Shown: one piece after another, positions 47,374 through 56,594 of the stretch
Numbering within the stretch: the first letter of the stretch is position 1
How the letters are laid out: each line of letters opens with the position of its first letter
Assembly: GCF_905220565.1 (NCBI RefSeq)
Contig: NC_059422.1
Location: forward strand, 1,252,501 to 1,316,500
Source of the DNA: Melitaea cinxia
Lineage: Eukaryota; Arthropoda; Insecta; Lepidoptera; Nymphalidae
Reading direction: 5' to 3'
Length of the DNA stretch: 64,000 nt
Notes under the pieces: model-generated
Seen by the model: the letters and a program-made list of their open reading frames with translations, nothing else
The model's database searches: none
What the model was told of the DNA's origin: nothing
Translations under genes and position numbers: made by a program

Positions 47374-50300
47374 GTTAAAATGAAAGACTTGTTGAATCAT
47401 ACGTGCATGTTTCTAAAAGAATGTTAATAATAAAAAGTTTGAAAAGAAGTTGCCCTAAATGATAGCCTTGTAGAACTCCTCAATTGTTACACCAATACAA
47501 AAATATCATACGTCACCAAGGATCTGTTGCACTGGATGTGGATTAATTTTGATCTCACAGATAAGTTAAGAATGGATGATGAGACAGATGGCAAAAAAGA
47601 ATTATGTATGAATAACTTTTATCTGTTAGATACCGGTGTTAAATAGCGTTATTCACAACCAATGACACATTGGTTAAAATAATATATTTATTTAGGCTTA
47701 TATTTATAATAGAAGTAAATGATGAGTATATGTGTGTGTGTTCCAGTGCTCTCTTCCACCCAGTGTCCCCGGGTACCGCTAGAGCTCCCCCACGCCGCTC
47801 TACGCCACGCCCACGTCTGGGACCCAGCGCTGGTCTTCTTGGTAATTTAATACTTTCTCTCTCAAATGAAATCGTGTGACGAAAATGCTGAGCAGTGACG
47901 CTGAATATTACGCTTTACAGCGCTTTTAGTTTAATTCTACTATTACTACTTCTAATGTACCAATACGATTAGCAATCGTCAACTTATATACACCTGATAG
48001 CGATCGTTACTCATAGTAGGGAATGTATCCGCCAACCCGGATTGGAGCAGCGTGGTGGATTAAGCTCTGATCCTTCTCCTACATGGGGAAAGAATCCTGT
48101 GCCCAGCAGTGGGATATTACAGGCTGAAGCGTAAGACAAAGTGTAATCGTTGAGTGCTGTCTCATAACATACGTTGTACGTTGTTCGTAATTGGCATTTA
48201 TGGTTATATTTCATTCTTGTTTTTTATATTCTTGTTTTTATAACTTTTTTTGTGCTGTGTACCATTAATGTCAGAGTTTATTCAGAACATTTTTCCCATA
48301 TTATATCGTGTGTTATGTACATTTATATAATGTTATATATTTTGTTAGTATATATTCTTAAACTTTTTTTTCCTATCTTTTTCATGAAAAATTATTGTTA
48401 GCATTAAAATTGAAACCCTTTAGTTCATTAACACTTAAGTAGGTATGATATGAACTTAGAAAGAATTATTATTATTGTATTACTTATTATAAGTAATGTT
48501 TACAAAAGAAAATTGGATGTTGTACCATATCCTGTTCACGAAGGACCAACTTTTGTGCGAAACTAGTATATATTAATTATTATTTTAGTTTAAAAGGTTC
48601 TCATAAAGATATCTCTACTGCACTTAATGCTAAAGATATTTATTTTTCTCATTTAAAGCCACACAGTCATTTGCATGAGACAACACTTATATATGCTGTG
48701 TTGTTACGGCATCAAAGAATATAGCCACCCCCTCTCTTCCCTTGGGTGTCGTAAGAGGCGACTAAGGGATAACACAGTTCCACTACCACTTTGGAACTTA
48801 AAAAGCCGACCGATGACGGCATAACTATCCAACTGCTGGCTTTGAAATACACAGGCCGAAGACGGGCAGCAGCGTCTTCGGTGCGACAAAGCCAGTCCCG
48901 CGGTCACCAACCCGCCTGCCCAGCATGGTGACTATGGGCAACACACATGGGTTCACACCATTTTTGGTGTAAACTTGTGGAGGCCTATGTCCAGTAGTGG
49001 ACTGCGTAAGGCTGCTGTGATGATGATGATGAACACTTATATGACAGATTTAGTTACAATCCAGTATGTAGGTGGCAGACCTGGTCTGACTAACTTACTC
49101 AATGGTTTCAAATGAGATAATAAACACCTTTAACCTTGAAACGTTTTTACAAATAGTTATTTTATTGAAAGATGGCAAGGGTGAACCTATCTCATAGAAA
49201 ATATCTATACCGCACTTTTTATTGTGAACATATCGACTTAACTTTTGTATGATAAAAACCTTGCCCTGACAACAACGAACACATAAAAAAGCATTATACA
49301 ATTCGATGCAGCCATGCATTTATTTTTTTAAAGTATAGTTATTTCTTTTTCTTCCTATTAGACAAGCTCAATCTTTCTTCTCCTTCAAAAAATACCTTAA
49401 ACTACATTATTTGTCACTAAGCACGTCATGATCGCCTATATCGTCTTTATATGATATTTTATTTTTTTATTATGTGTATATATATATTTATTTATGTGTA
49501 TTTTGTATAGGTAAGTATTATGTATGTTTATTATTATTATATATTGTCTATTAGTACTTTGTTCGAGTATCCTAATTCGCACACCAATCGTTTGTTTACT
49601 CCCTAACTGCAGTTTCTGTTTCGTGTCCTATACCCTAAGGTTGTCGGGAAGAGATCGCTCTTTCAGCGATAAGATCGCCTTTGTACATCTTTCATTTTTT
49701 TGTTGTTCTTTTAATGGTGTACAATAAAGAGTATTATTATTATTATTTCTTGTTATTAATGAATGATGTATTATGAATGCAGGTAGCTTCGAAGAGTCGG
49801 CACTTAAAGGTCGGCTGGAGCCGGTCGCGACGGTGCACGGGTTTGCAGCGGAGTTGGGCGCGTCGGGGGCCTTCTGCCCCCCCCACCGCCGCCTGCCCGT
49901 CACTGTGTTCTTCTACGCGCCTGGAGGGACCAACGCCCCCTACATGGTGAGCGACCCCCCCAGCTACATAGTAAGTGACCCCCCCACCTACACAGTGAGC
50001 GACCCCCCCACCTACATAGTGAGCGACCCCCCCACCTACATAGTGAGCGACCACCATCTATGTGTACTTGTAAATACAAAAGCCCTAACAGTGAGCAGAC
50101 GGCCTGTACTCTTTTCTGTCCCGAATGTCACGGGGATGGTCTGTCAGTGGATTGACCGTGGGTGGAAATGATCCAGCTTTCTTGTCTGGTAGTAATATTT
50201 ATTCAAGCTATAATGTGTGTTGGGTAATGTGTAAGCCGCAGTTATTGTCTATGGCTTATAATTAGAAATATAAAATATAGACTCGCTTCTGGTCTATGGC

Positions 50301-51874
50301 TTCATAGTGAACACTTGTGTTTTATTAAACCAGATTCCCAATCAGTACAAAAATAATAAATATAAAGAACATAAAAATGTTCTGAGTAATCTAGCGATAG
50401 CGATGCTCAGAAGCAATTATTAGGTGTTTTTTAATATCCAAAACATACAAAAAATATACTAAACTCCCACAAGCAACCATTATCAGTTAAGTACTATCAG
50501 TAACCATATACAAAGTAGTAACTCCATTAAAAGTCACCAGTAATGAAAATTCATTAACTATTTATATTCAATTCCAGGGTCACATAAACCTCGGACCGGG
50601 CGGGTACCGAGTGGCTCGTTCTGGAACAATCCAGGTCTCTCTTTTCAACCCCCATGGCACGTTGGTCAAGATGTTCGTAGTATTATACGACTTGACCTGT
50701 ATGCCGCCCATGGCAAGGACTTTCCTACGTCAGAGGACTCTGTACATGCCTGCCGGGGCCGACCCTCCCGCTCCGCACCATATGCACAAGTGGCTAAGAT
50801 ATTTGATTCATTTGAGGTGAGTTTGATTCATTGGTGATATGATTCATGGGTAGTGTGATTCATAAGTATTATTTAGTTTACTAGTATTGTACAATTTATG
50901 GGTATAATTAGATTAATTGGTTTTAAGTATTCGTTTGATTCTTTAGAATTGATATTAATAACAATTTAAATTTTAAATTTTATTTGGATTAACCTATTTT
51001 TGGTTTTGATTCATATCGTATTATTGCCGTCCTTTCATAATGAATTCACTAAATTATAAATATATACCATTCAAGTAGTAACTATTACCAGGGTACTTTT
51101 ATATTAAGTTTGGAAATAATCGTGAAGGTTGAAGAAAGACATTTTACCGACTTCAAAAAAAGAGGAGATTTTTAATTCGACTGTATTTTTATGTATGTTT
51201 CCTCAGAACTTTTTGTAATAATTTTTTATACAAATTTGCTACTGTTGTGTCATCCCATTTAAATTTGATCGAGATCTGGTGAAATACTTATTGAGTTATC
51301 GCTAATTATGCGTATTTACTTGACCGTTTTTTCGTCTATCTGCGTTGCATTACTTGTAGATGTAATGGAAGTAGGTTTTTTTTTCGTTTGCGAGTAAACA
51401 CAATTATTTAGTTGTAGGCACCGTATGTACGATACTTATTTACTACGCTATTGATTTATTATTATAGTAGTATATTTTTTTCTCTTTTCTAGGTTTATGA
51501 CTTCGAAATCAGGAAAACTGTACCTGCATACCGATATTAGGATATTGGTATCCCGAAAAGCCGATTTAGACACGGCCACCGCACATTCCGCACTATTCCG
51601 CTCCCTGCCGACCAATCAGAGCAAAGAGGACGCGGCCGCGTCGTCGTCAGCCAATCAGGAAGCAGGAAACCAAGGTCAAGATGCCTCAGCCAATCAGAAG
51701 TCAGGATTATTGACCAATCACACACCGAATAGAGTATTCGGAGGTTGTAGCAACTTCGATTCAGAAATAAAGAATGAAATGCGCGATTTCGGTTACGAAA
51801 ATCAGAATGGCGTCTCCTACGAATTGAGAAGTTTCACTTACGCCCCAGAGAACCCTAAATATTCGCCTCGATAA
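42446..51874 (+). CDS. atos: Atossa / FAM214 (ATOSA/ATOSB) homolog, nine exons
   Basis: Joining 42446-42571, 43674-43784, 44397-44533, 44772-44900, 45569-47161, 47747-47841, 49783-49946, 50578-50816 and 51493-51874 gives 2976 bases, 991 codons plus TAA, with every junction GT/AG and in phase. Conserved FAM214 landmarks appear in order: IPICIEVLLAPDC (residues ~73-85), ALLLERW, HFSQLSAW, a FPVTDIGNNVYLKV block (~220), TGLPLTSSPAP (~675), SFEESALKGRLEPV with GASGAFCP (the DUF4210 region), RSGTIQVSLFNP, TFLRQRT, WLRYLIHLRF, KSGKLYLHTDIR (the Chromosome_seg region) and a final YAPENPKYSPR. Length is close to vertebrate FAM214A. Drosophila Atossa is a nuclear transcriptional regulator promoting macrophage tissue invasion and mitochondrial metabolism; the same role here is inference. 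The first ATG directly follows an AG acceptor, so 5' UTR or further coding exons probably lie upstream. Confidence 0.93.
42748..43491 (+). mobile_element. R1-clade LINE, 5'-truncated, 14-bp duplication
   Basis: AGCTCTTGAGGAAG at 42734-42747 and 43492-43505, the right copy directly after an A-run. The element holds the last ~142 codons of ORF2 and a 313-base 3' UTR. Confidence 0.88.
42750..43178 (+). CDS. R1-clade LINE ORF2 C-terminus
   Basis: Open frame to TAG 43176-43178. It contains FRLTQVLTGHGCFGDYLCR and a zinc-knuckle CHNCGVAVDSAPHTLEMC (C-x2-C-x8-H-x4-C), the pattern at the end of R1, TRAS and Waldo-type ORF2 proteins. The domain binds element RNA or target DNA. The ATG upstream at 42693 belongs to the flanking repeat, not to the element. 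RT and endonuclease parts are missing through truncation. Confidence 0.85.
   Translation, partial: RPLIERWMRRKRKLFTFRLTQVLTGHGCFGDYLCRTVHRESTTGCHNCGVAVDSAPHTLEMCPRWAALRRDMTTVLGGDLSLPSVITAMLGDGESWKAMVSFYETVMSQKEDDDRVREKVAEEASLRRRRPGVRRRRYLMCL
43674..43784 (+). CDS. atos: atos exon 2
   Basis: Acceptor CTCATTTCAG to 43673, donor GTATTT at 43785; 37 codons, phase 0 at both ends. Ends in IPICIE, the first half of a conserved FAM214 block (human IMVE). Confidence 0.88.
43798..43945 (-). mobile_element. Family B fragment at the exon 2 donor
   Basis: ATTTGTTAGTT duplicates at 43787-43797 and 43946-43956. The 3' end (CTTCAGCCTAATACAGTCC) faces exon 2 and the 5' side is truncated at the CGCACCGAAGACGC block. 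Confidence 0.85.
43985..44115 (-). repeat. LINE 3' end, family G
   Basis: TTATTGCACTTTAAGACATA, then GGTCTCTAAAAGAGATCTCC hairpin; lies in intron 2. Confidence 0.55.
44397..44533 (+). CDS. atos: atos exon 3
   Basis: Acceptor chosen at CACTACAG (44389-44396) because it joins IPICIE to VLLAPDC without a gap, as in the family; two nearer-looking AGs upstream (44335, 44342) would add 20 or more residues or a stop. 45 codons plus two bases; carries KALLLERW. Donor GTACGT at 44534. Confidence 0.85.
44772..44900 (+). CDS. atos: atos exon 4
   Basis: Acceptor CATTTCCAG to 44771, donor GTATTT at 44901. Encodes NAVRSQLHFSQLSAW, the conserved RSFVFFSQLSAW-like block of FAM214 proteins. Confidence 0.9.
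44901..45180 (-). repeat. Family C copy in intron 4
   Basis: Its minus-strand poly(A) (plus T-run 44904-44912) begins within 4 bases of the exon 4 donor; body runs to TTTCCTGCTGTGCCCAACCC. Confidence 0.75.
45569..47161 (+). CDS. atos: atos exon 5 (large central exon)
   Basis: Acceptor TTCTTCCAG ends at 45568 and donor GTAAGC starts at 47162; the open frame seen before 45569 is intron. 531 residues (168-698), mostly charged and probably disordered. Conserved FPVTDIGNNVYLKV near the start and VFHNKTGLPLTSSPAPLRR near the end. Between them are basic clusters that could be nuclear-localisation signals (ARRKREEEDKTFKKHK, IKRPKLRRFFP), a VATQTED motif at residues 457-463, and a C-x-C-x7-C-x2-C cysteine cluster at residues 466-479. 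Confidence 0.93.
47294..47370. repeat. (AT)n microsatellite in intron 5
   Basis: About 36 AT units, uninterrupted. Confidence 0.95.
47747..47841 (+). CDS. atos: atos exon 6
   Basis: Acceptor GTGTGTTCCAG to 47746, donor GTAATT at 47842. Encodes a Pro/Arg-rich linker (ARAPPRRSTPRPRLG) and the SAGLLG start of the conserved C-terminal module. Confidence 0.88.
47990..48135 (+). repeat. Family A SINE, 5'-truncated, in intron 6
   Basis: GATAGCGATCGTTACTCATA to ATATTACAGGCTGAAGCG; no tRNA head. Confidence 0.7.
48693..49031 (+). mobile_element. Family B element in intron 6, full length
   Basis: AACACTTATAT duplicates at 48682-48692 and 49032-49042. Head ATGCTGTGTTGTTACGGC, tail GGCTGCTGTGATGATGATG. 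Confidence 0.88.
49640..49745 (+). repeat. LINE 3' end, family G, in intron 6
   Basis: GAAGAGATCGCTCTTTCAGC then GATAAGATCGCC, GTGTACAATAAAGAG and an (ATT)n tail. The AATAAA could act as a weak internal poly(A) signal. Confidence 0.65.
49783..49946 (+). CDS. atos: atos exon 7
   Basis: Acceptor ATGAATGCAG to 49782. Encodes SFEESALKGRLEPV, GFAAELGASGAFCPPH and FFYAPGGTNAPYM, the core of the DUF4210 region. Donor GTGAGC at 49947, the first of five tandem donors; this one restores the family sequence when joined to exon 8. Confidence 0.92.
49941..50048 (+). repeat. Tandem 24-bp repeat of the exon 7 splice donor
   Basis: Units contain TACATAGTGAGCGACC followed by a C-run and ACC. GT dinucleotides fall at 49947, 49971, 49995, 50019 and 50043. 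Each is GTGAGC except the second, GTAAGT. 24 is a multiple of three and the frame stays open through all units. Confidence 0.95.
50578..50816 (+). CDS. atos: atos exon 8
   Basis: Acceptor AATTCCAG to 50577, donor GTGAGT at 50817. Encodes RSGTIQVSLFNPHGTLVKMF, MARTFLRQRTLYMP and WLRYLIHLR, the most conserved stretch of FAM214 proteins. Confidence 0.94.
51148..51410 (+). repeat. Family M copy in intron 8, single monomer
   Basis: CCGACTTCAAAAAAAGAGG at left, GATGTAATGGAAGTAGGTTT at right; about 250 bases. Confidence 0.7.
51493..51874 (+). CDS. atos: atos exon 9 (last), with lineage insert
   Basis: Acceptor CTTTTCTAG to 51492; stop TAA 51872-51874. Begins FMTSKSGKLYLHTDIRILVS and ends SYELRSFTYAPENPKYSPR, both highly conserved. 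Between them lies about 70 residues of Ser/Asn/Gln-rich sequence absent from the vertebrate proteins as I remember them. Confidence 0.93.
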
Positions 51875-52033
51875 TATTGGGCTAGTTTGATGGACACGGT
51901 GTATTTGTTTTTTAGTGCCTGTCGATGTATGTATTAATTTTTGTGTTAAAATATGTATGTACTAATGAGAAGAATATATTTTTGGTTTTTATATATGTAT
52001 GTGTTTGATTTTAATATAGTTTTTCGGAAATCA
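51875..52033 (+). other. atos: atos 3' UTR (start)
   Basis: AT-rich sequence after the stop. I see no AATAAA before the family B insertion at 52034; AATATA-type variants occur at 51973 and 52012. AATAAA-containing sequence after the insertion (about 52423) could serve instead. Confidence 0.5.
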
Positions 52034-52369
52034 TAACTCATCATCACTTCAGCCTATCGTAGTCCACTGCTGGACATAGGCCTCCACAAGTTCACACCGA
52101 AAATGGCGTGAACTCATGTGTTTTGCCCATAGTCACCACGCTGGGCAGGCGGGTTGGTGACCGCAGGGCTGGCTTTGTTGCACCGAAGTCGCTGCTGCCC
52201 GTCTTCGGCCTGTGTGTTTCTAAACCAAGCAGTTGGATGGTTATCCCGCCACTGGTCGGCTTTTTAAGTTCCAAGGTGATAGTGGAACTGTGTTATCCCT
52301 TAGTCGCCTCTTATGACACCTACGGGAAGAGAGGGGGTGGCTATATTCTTTACTGTAGTAGCCATACAC
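52034..52369 (-). mobile_element. Family B element just 3' of atos
   Basis: TTCGGAAATCA duplicates at 52023-52033 and 52370-52380. Full length on the minus strand: GTGTATGGCTACTACAG head, (ATG)n tail at left. Confidence 0.88.
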
Positions 52370-52558
52370 TTCGGAAATCACAGTTTCATAACACATTATT
52401 AAAAAATGCTTCACTGTTTAAATAATAAAAGCAGTAATTCAATAACCTTTAAGTTTGTAACAAATAATAAAATTGCTTATTGTGGCGTATCCATACATAT
52501 ACATACTTTTTATGTTTTATATTTTTTAGAAAAATATTTTTTGATAGATGTGGAGAAT

Positions 52559-52736
52559 ATAGACGGCACCACGGTTCGCTTAAACCGAAAATAAAAATCA
52601 TCATATCAAAAATTTCGCTCTAGCGGGTACATCGTTCCATAGCTTAATTGGCTAGAGCGCCGACACGGTCAGTCGGAGACGCGGGTTCGAACCCCGCTGG
52701 AGCGGTCAATTTTTGATATGATATTCAAAAATGTTT
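52559..52736 (+). mobile_element. 178-bp repeat family T with tRNA core
   Basis: Perfect 13-bp duplication AGATGTGGAGAAT at 52546-52558 and 52737-52749. Inside, an inverted repeat (TCATATCAAAAATT at 52601-52614, AATTTTTGATATGA at 52708-52721) surrounds a tRNA-like core. A second copy lies at 59665-59834 with the same leader and end (AATGTTT). Confidence 0.8.
52633..52705 (+). tRNA. tRNA-like core of family T (probably not functional)
   Basis: 73 bases fold as a standard cloverleaf: acceptor CGTTCCA/TGGAGCG (one G-T pair), D-stem GCTT/GAGC, anticodon stem CCGAC/GTCGG with loop ACGGTCA, T-stem GCGGG/CCCGC with loop TTCGAAC. Box B GGTTCGAACCC is perfect. Anticodon would be GGT (Thr), but position 33 is C instead of U and position 37 is C instead of a purine. 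These faults, no CCA evidence and presence inside a repeated element argue for a SINE-type tRNA relic. Confidence 0.6.
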
Positions 52737-53059
52737 AGATGTGGAGAATTCCATATAATTTTTTTTTCAGTCTATTAATTCTTTTATATATTTTGCTACG
52801 TGAGCATTGTTTTTAAGTCGATTATTATTTAATAAAAAGTCGGTGGAGATATCGAAGATTGTTTTATTACTTCATTCGTCAAATAGCTCAATCGCCAAGT
52901 TGGTGACCCCGACGTGATATGAAGACGTACCTTTATTGGATATTCTACCAATATTATTATATCTCCACCATAGTTATAAAGTTGCAGTATACGAGCCAGC
53001 TACTACCACCTACCAGCTAATTTATAGTCATCAGTCATCATCATATACGCCAAATTACG

Positions 53060-53340
53060 TTGTAAGATATGTCTAAATGTATTGGAAGAAATTACCGAAC
53101 ACGGGTATTCTGTGATTTATCTAAGGCATTTGATTCTGTTGAACACAATGCTTAAAAAACTTGTATCGTAAATAATAAGAGGCTGGGGTTTAGATTCGAT
53201 TACAAAAATATTAGTGGAAATACTAAATATTGTTAACGAGGCAGTTTTTAGGAGTCATTCGTACAAGTTCATTCCACAGGGCTTAATTTTGGGACCTTTC
53301 TTATATTTATTTGTTTTTGTTATGATAAAAGGCAGTTTTT
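53060..53340 (+). pseudogene. Decayed LINE reverse transcriptase fragment
   Basis: RVFCDLSKAFDSVEHN at 53102-53149 is the RT motif-A block of Jockey/CR1-like elements, and FIPQGLILGPFLYLFVF at 53270-53320 is the PQG-LGP-LF block, but stops and frameshifts separate them. The catalytic YADD/FADD region is gone. Confidence 0.75.
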
Positions 53341-53572
53341 TGATATTCTTTAAGCTTTCCAGATATTTCTGTTCTGTATAGACAAGGGTTAGGTACATTT
53401 ATTGCATCTGAATATTGTGAAATATTAGGGCTTAAAAGTATAAAATAAAAAATAAAGAATTGCCATTTCTGATATATATCTGTGGTTAGTGTGGAAACAA
53501 ACAGTAGGAGGAAAAGTCGTGATGTAAACGTTGGACTATAATATACTTACGAAAACAAAACTGGCTTAGTTA

Positions 53573-53685
53573 GTTAGTTCAGGCTATCACAGTCCCCTGC
53601 TGGACATAGGCCTCCCCAAGTTCGTGCCAGACAACCCGGCTTCCGCAATCCTCATCCAGCCTACACCGGCAATCTTACGTAAAAA
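53573..53685 (-). repeat. RTE-type 3' end, second subfamily
   Basis: GGACATAGGCCTCCCCAAG then CCGCAATCCTCATCCAGCC; matches 9158-9265. Confidence 0.65.
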
Positions 53686-54038
53686 AACTGGCTATTTAAA
53701 ATAAAACTTGCTTTAAGATCTGACCTAGAAATAATCTTCACCCATCAGCTTATTGAATAGTTGAAAATTTGAATTTGGACAGCAGACGTCCACTAACTTT
53801 TATTAAATCTTTCAAGAGCCCCTTGACTTTTTCTTAATGCGACTATGTCGCAAAATCAGTTCATAGTGGATGTCTACTAACTATAAACTACTTCTTCAAA
53901 CTTCAAGTTCGAAGAACAAAAAATTTGGGACTTTTATAAAACCTTTCGAGAGCCCTTAGACCACACTAAAGAGGATCTATTATAACCTGACTCTTTTATA
54001 ATTTCAATCTTAGAGCATAAGAATTCAGAAGTTTCATA

Positions 54039-54120
54039 CAAATTTGTGACAGCCCTTAGTCTGTGGCAAATTTGTGACAGCCCTTAGTCTGTGGCAAATT
54101 TGTGACAGTCTGTGGCAAAA
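54039..54120. repeat. 28-bp tandem repeat, about 2.7 copies
   Basis: Unit CAAATTTGTGACAGCCC plus TTAGTCTGTGG at 54039 and 54067, with a third, shortened unit at 54095. Confidence 0.9.
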
Positions 54121-54247
54121 TCCGTTCTTAGCAGACGCTTATTAACTCATAACTTTCTCCGGCCAAATTACCTTTTCATACGTCAAATTGTTTTCAAGAT
54201 CTGAGATGGACCTAATGTTTTTATATACGTGTAAACTTCCAAGACTA

Positions 54248-54440
54248 GCTGTGCCCGGGGGTTTCGATCGCGTTAATTTGATAAACAAGAAGTACTATAA
54301 TATATAGCCTATTATAAGGAAATTTACCATTAAAAAAAAAATTTTTTTTTTTCAATTCGAAGCAGAGTAGTTCCTGAGATTATTGCGTTTAAACAAACAA
54401 ACTTTTCAGAGTTTTAATGTTAGTAGATATAGATATTGCG
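54248..54440 (-). mobile_element. Helitron-like element
   Basis: Minus strand starts at TATCTACTAACATTAAAAC and ends GGGCACAGCTAGTCTTGG; contains ATAATCTCAGGAACTACTC. Confidence 0.6.
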
Positions 54441-54656
54441 TGTTCTTACTATTATAAAAATAGAATGATGAATCAATGCTACAGCAATTACATACCAGGA
54501 AGGTCAATGAATAGTTATTCTATTATTTTGTTATTGTTATTATAATTTGAGGTCAAAAGATTGTGTAATATTTTAATTTTTAATTTTAATTATGCATAAT
54601 TAATGTGAATAATGAATCTTAAGACTGCGGAAGATTTTTTTATTAGAACATAAAGG

Positions 54657-54985
54657 GGTGTGTGGCTACGGCACTAAAGAATTTAGCCACCCCCTCTCTT
54701 CCCGTGGGTGTCGTAAGAGGCGACTAAGGGATAACACACTTCCACTACCACCTTGGAACTTAAGAAGCCGACCGATGGCGGGATAACCATCCAAATGCTG
54801 GCTTTGAAATACACAGGCCGAAGACGGGCAGCAGCGTCTTCGGTGCGACAAAGCCAGCCCTGCGGTAATCAACCCGCCTGCCCAGCGTGGTGACTATGGG
54901 CAAAACATGACATCACGCCACTTTTTGCGCGAACTTGTGGAGGCCTATGTCCAGCAGTGGACTGTGATAGGCTGGAATGAAGTAA
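54657..54985 (+). mobile_element. Family B element, full length
   Basis: Head GGTGTGTGGCTACGGCAC, tail GTGATAGGCTGGAATGAAG. Target-site duplication unclear (TAAAGG versus TAAAAAGG). Confidence 0.82.
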
Positions 54986-55234
54986 AAAGGCTGAGGACTT
55001 TTTTTAAAGTTATGACTCGTGCTACTGTAACGAAAATTGTATACGAAAAAATATAATTCTTATATTTAATTTTATTAAGAAACATGTCAAATCTATAATT
55101 ATTATCTTGCTACAAGTAAATATAATACTCAATTGATATTAAAATATAGTTTACATTACATATGTTACTGTTATTATTTTCATTGTTAAAGTCCTGATCA
55201 ACATATATGATAACGCGACCTCTGTCCGTCCATT

Positions 55235-55840
55235 TTTTAACCGACTTCCAAAAAAGGAGGAGGTTCTCAATTCGACTGTATTTTTTTTTTAATGTATGTT
55301 ACATCAGAACTTTTGACCGGGTGGACCGATTTCGACAATTTTTTTTTAATCGAAAGGTGGTGTGTGTCAATAAATTTAAATTTATTTGAGATCTAATAAC
55401 TACTTTTCGAGCTATATCTAATAATGCGTTTTTACGTAACGCTTTTTTCGCCGACCTACGTCGTATTATACCGCATAACTTTCTACTGGATGTACCGATT
55501 TTGATAATTCTTTTTTTGTTGGAAAGGGGATATCCCTAATTTGGTACCATGATAAGGAAACCAGGATCTGATGATGGAATCCCTGAGAAATCGAGGGAAA
55601 CTCTCGAAAATCGCAATAACTTTTTACTGGGTGTATCGATTTTGATAATTTTTAATTTAATCGAAAGCTGATGTTTATCATGTGGTCACATATAAATTTT
55701 ATCGAGATCTGATAACTACTTTTTGAGTAATCTCTGATAACGCGTAGTTACTTGACTATCTTTTCGTCGATCTACGTTGTATTACTCGTCGATGTAATTG
55801 AAGTCGGTTTTTTTTCGTTTGCGAGCAAACACAATTATTT
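55235..55840 (+). repeat. Family M, longest copy, three monomers
   Basis: Left end TTAACCGACTTCCAAAAAAG, right end GATGTAATTGAAGTCGGTTT, so termini are inverted repeats (ACCGACTTC / GAAGTCGGT). Inside are three monomers of about 190 bases, each with ACCGATTTtGAtAAtT-like and GATCTgATAACTACTTTT-like phrases; the middle one is interrupted near 55525-55615. Confidence 0.8.
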
Positions 55841-56139
55841 ACCAACATGTCATACACTAAAATCTTCTTCATAACACGCTGTATCATATGGTATAAGTAT
55901 TATTCCGATCGATTCAGTAGTTTTCGCAGTATAACCGTAACAAAAAAAAACCGACTCTCAATTTATTAGTAAAGATACAATACCTCAAAAGTAACATAAC
56001 TTATTTCTTTATTTGAAGAATATTAACTGTATAAAAACAACAATTATTGTTACCTCAGACAAGAAACTTGAAATCTATGTTTTTAAAAATTGTTTTTCTT
56101 CCTTTGTAACCAAAAGTTTTAAAATTATTAATACTAACT

Positions 56140-56435
56140 GTGGTAGGGCACATCAGGAAATTTCCTGCTCAAAATCTGTTGGGAGCCCCACTGAGGAAGT
56201 ACCCCCCCCCACCTTACAGAAGATCACAGCTAAATAATACTGTTTTTAAGGAGTGTTTCAAGCAGTATTGTGTTCCTGTTGGTGAGTAAGGTGACCAGAG
56301 CTCCTGGGGGATTGGGGATTGGGTCGGCAACGCGCTTGCGATGCTTCTGGTGTTGCAGGCGTCTATGGCGCTACGGTAATCGCTTACCATCAGGTGAGCC
56401 GTACGCTTGTTTGCCGACCTAGTTACATAAAAATA
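56140..56435 (+). repeat. Family C copy, near full length
   Basis: GTAGGGCACATCAGGAAATT head to CGTACGCTTGTTTGCCGACC and a TAAAAATAAAAATAA tail. Confidence 0.8.
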
Positions 56436-56594
56436 AAAATAATGGCTTTAATGGTGATTTATTTAGAAACATTATGTATGACTTTTTACACGAGAAAAAA
56501 GTTTTGTTTGACAATTCGTTGTCAGTGTCCAGCAAACATAGGCTTCAATAACTATGTAAATAATTTTTAATATTATAATAAATGATAAAAAAAC

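Noticed and set aside
49743..50057. Minus-strand Gly/Val/His repeat protein (104 codons)
   Set aside because: Antisense reading of exon 7 and the 24-bp donor array.
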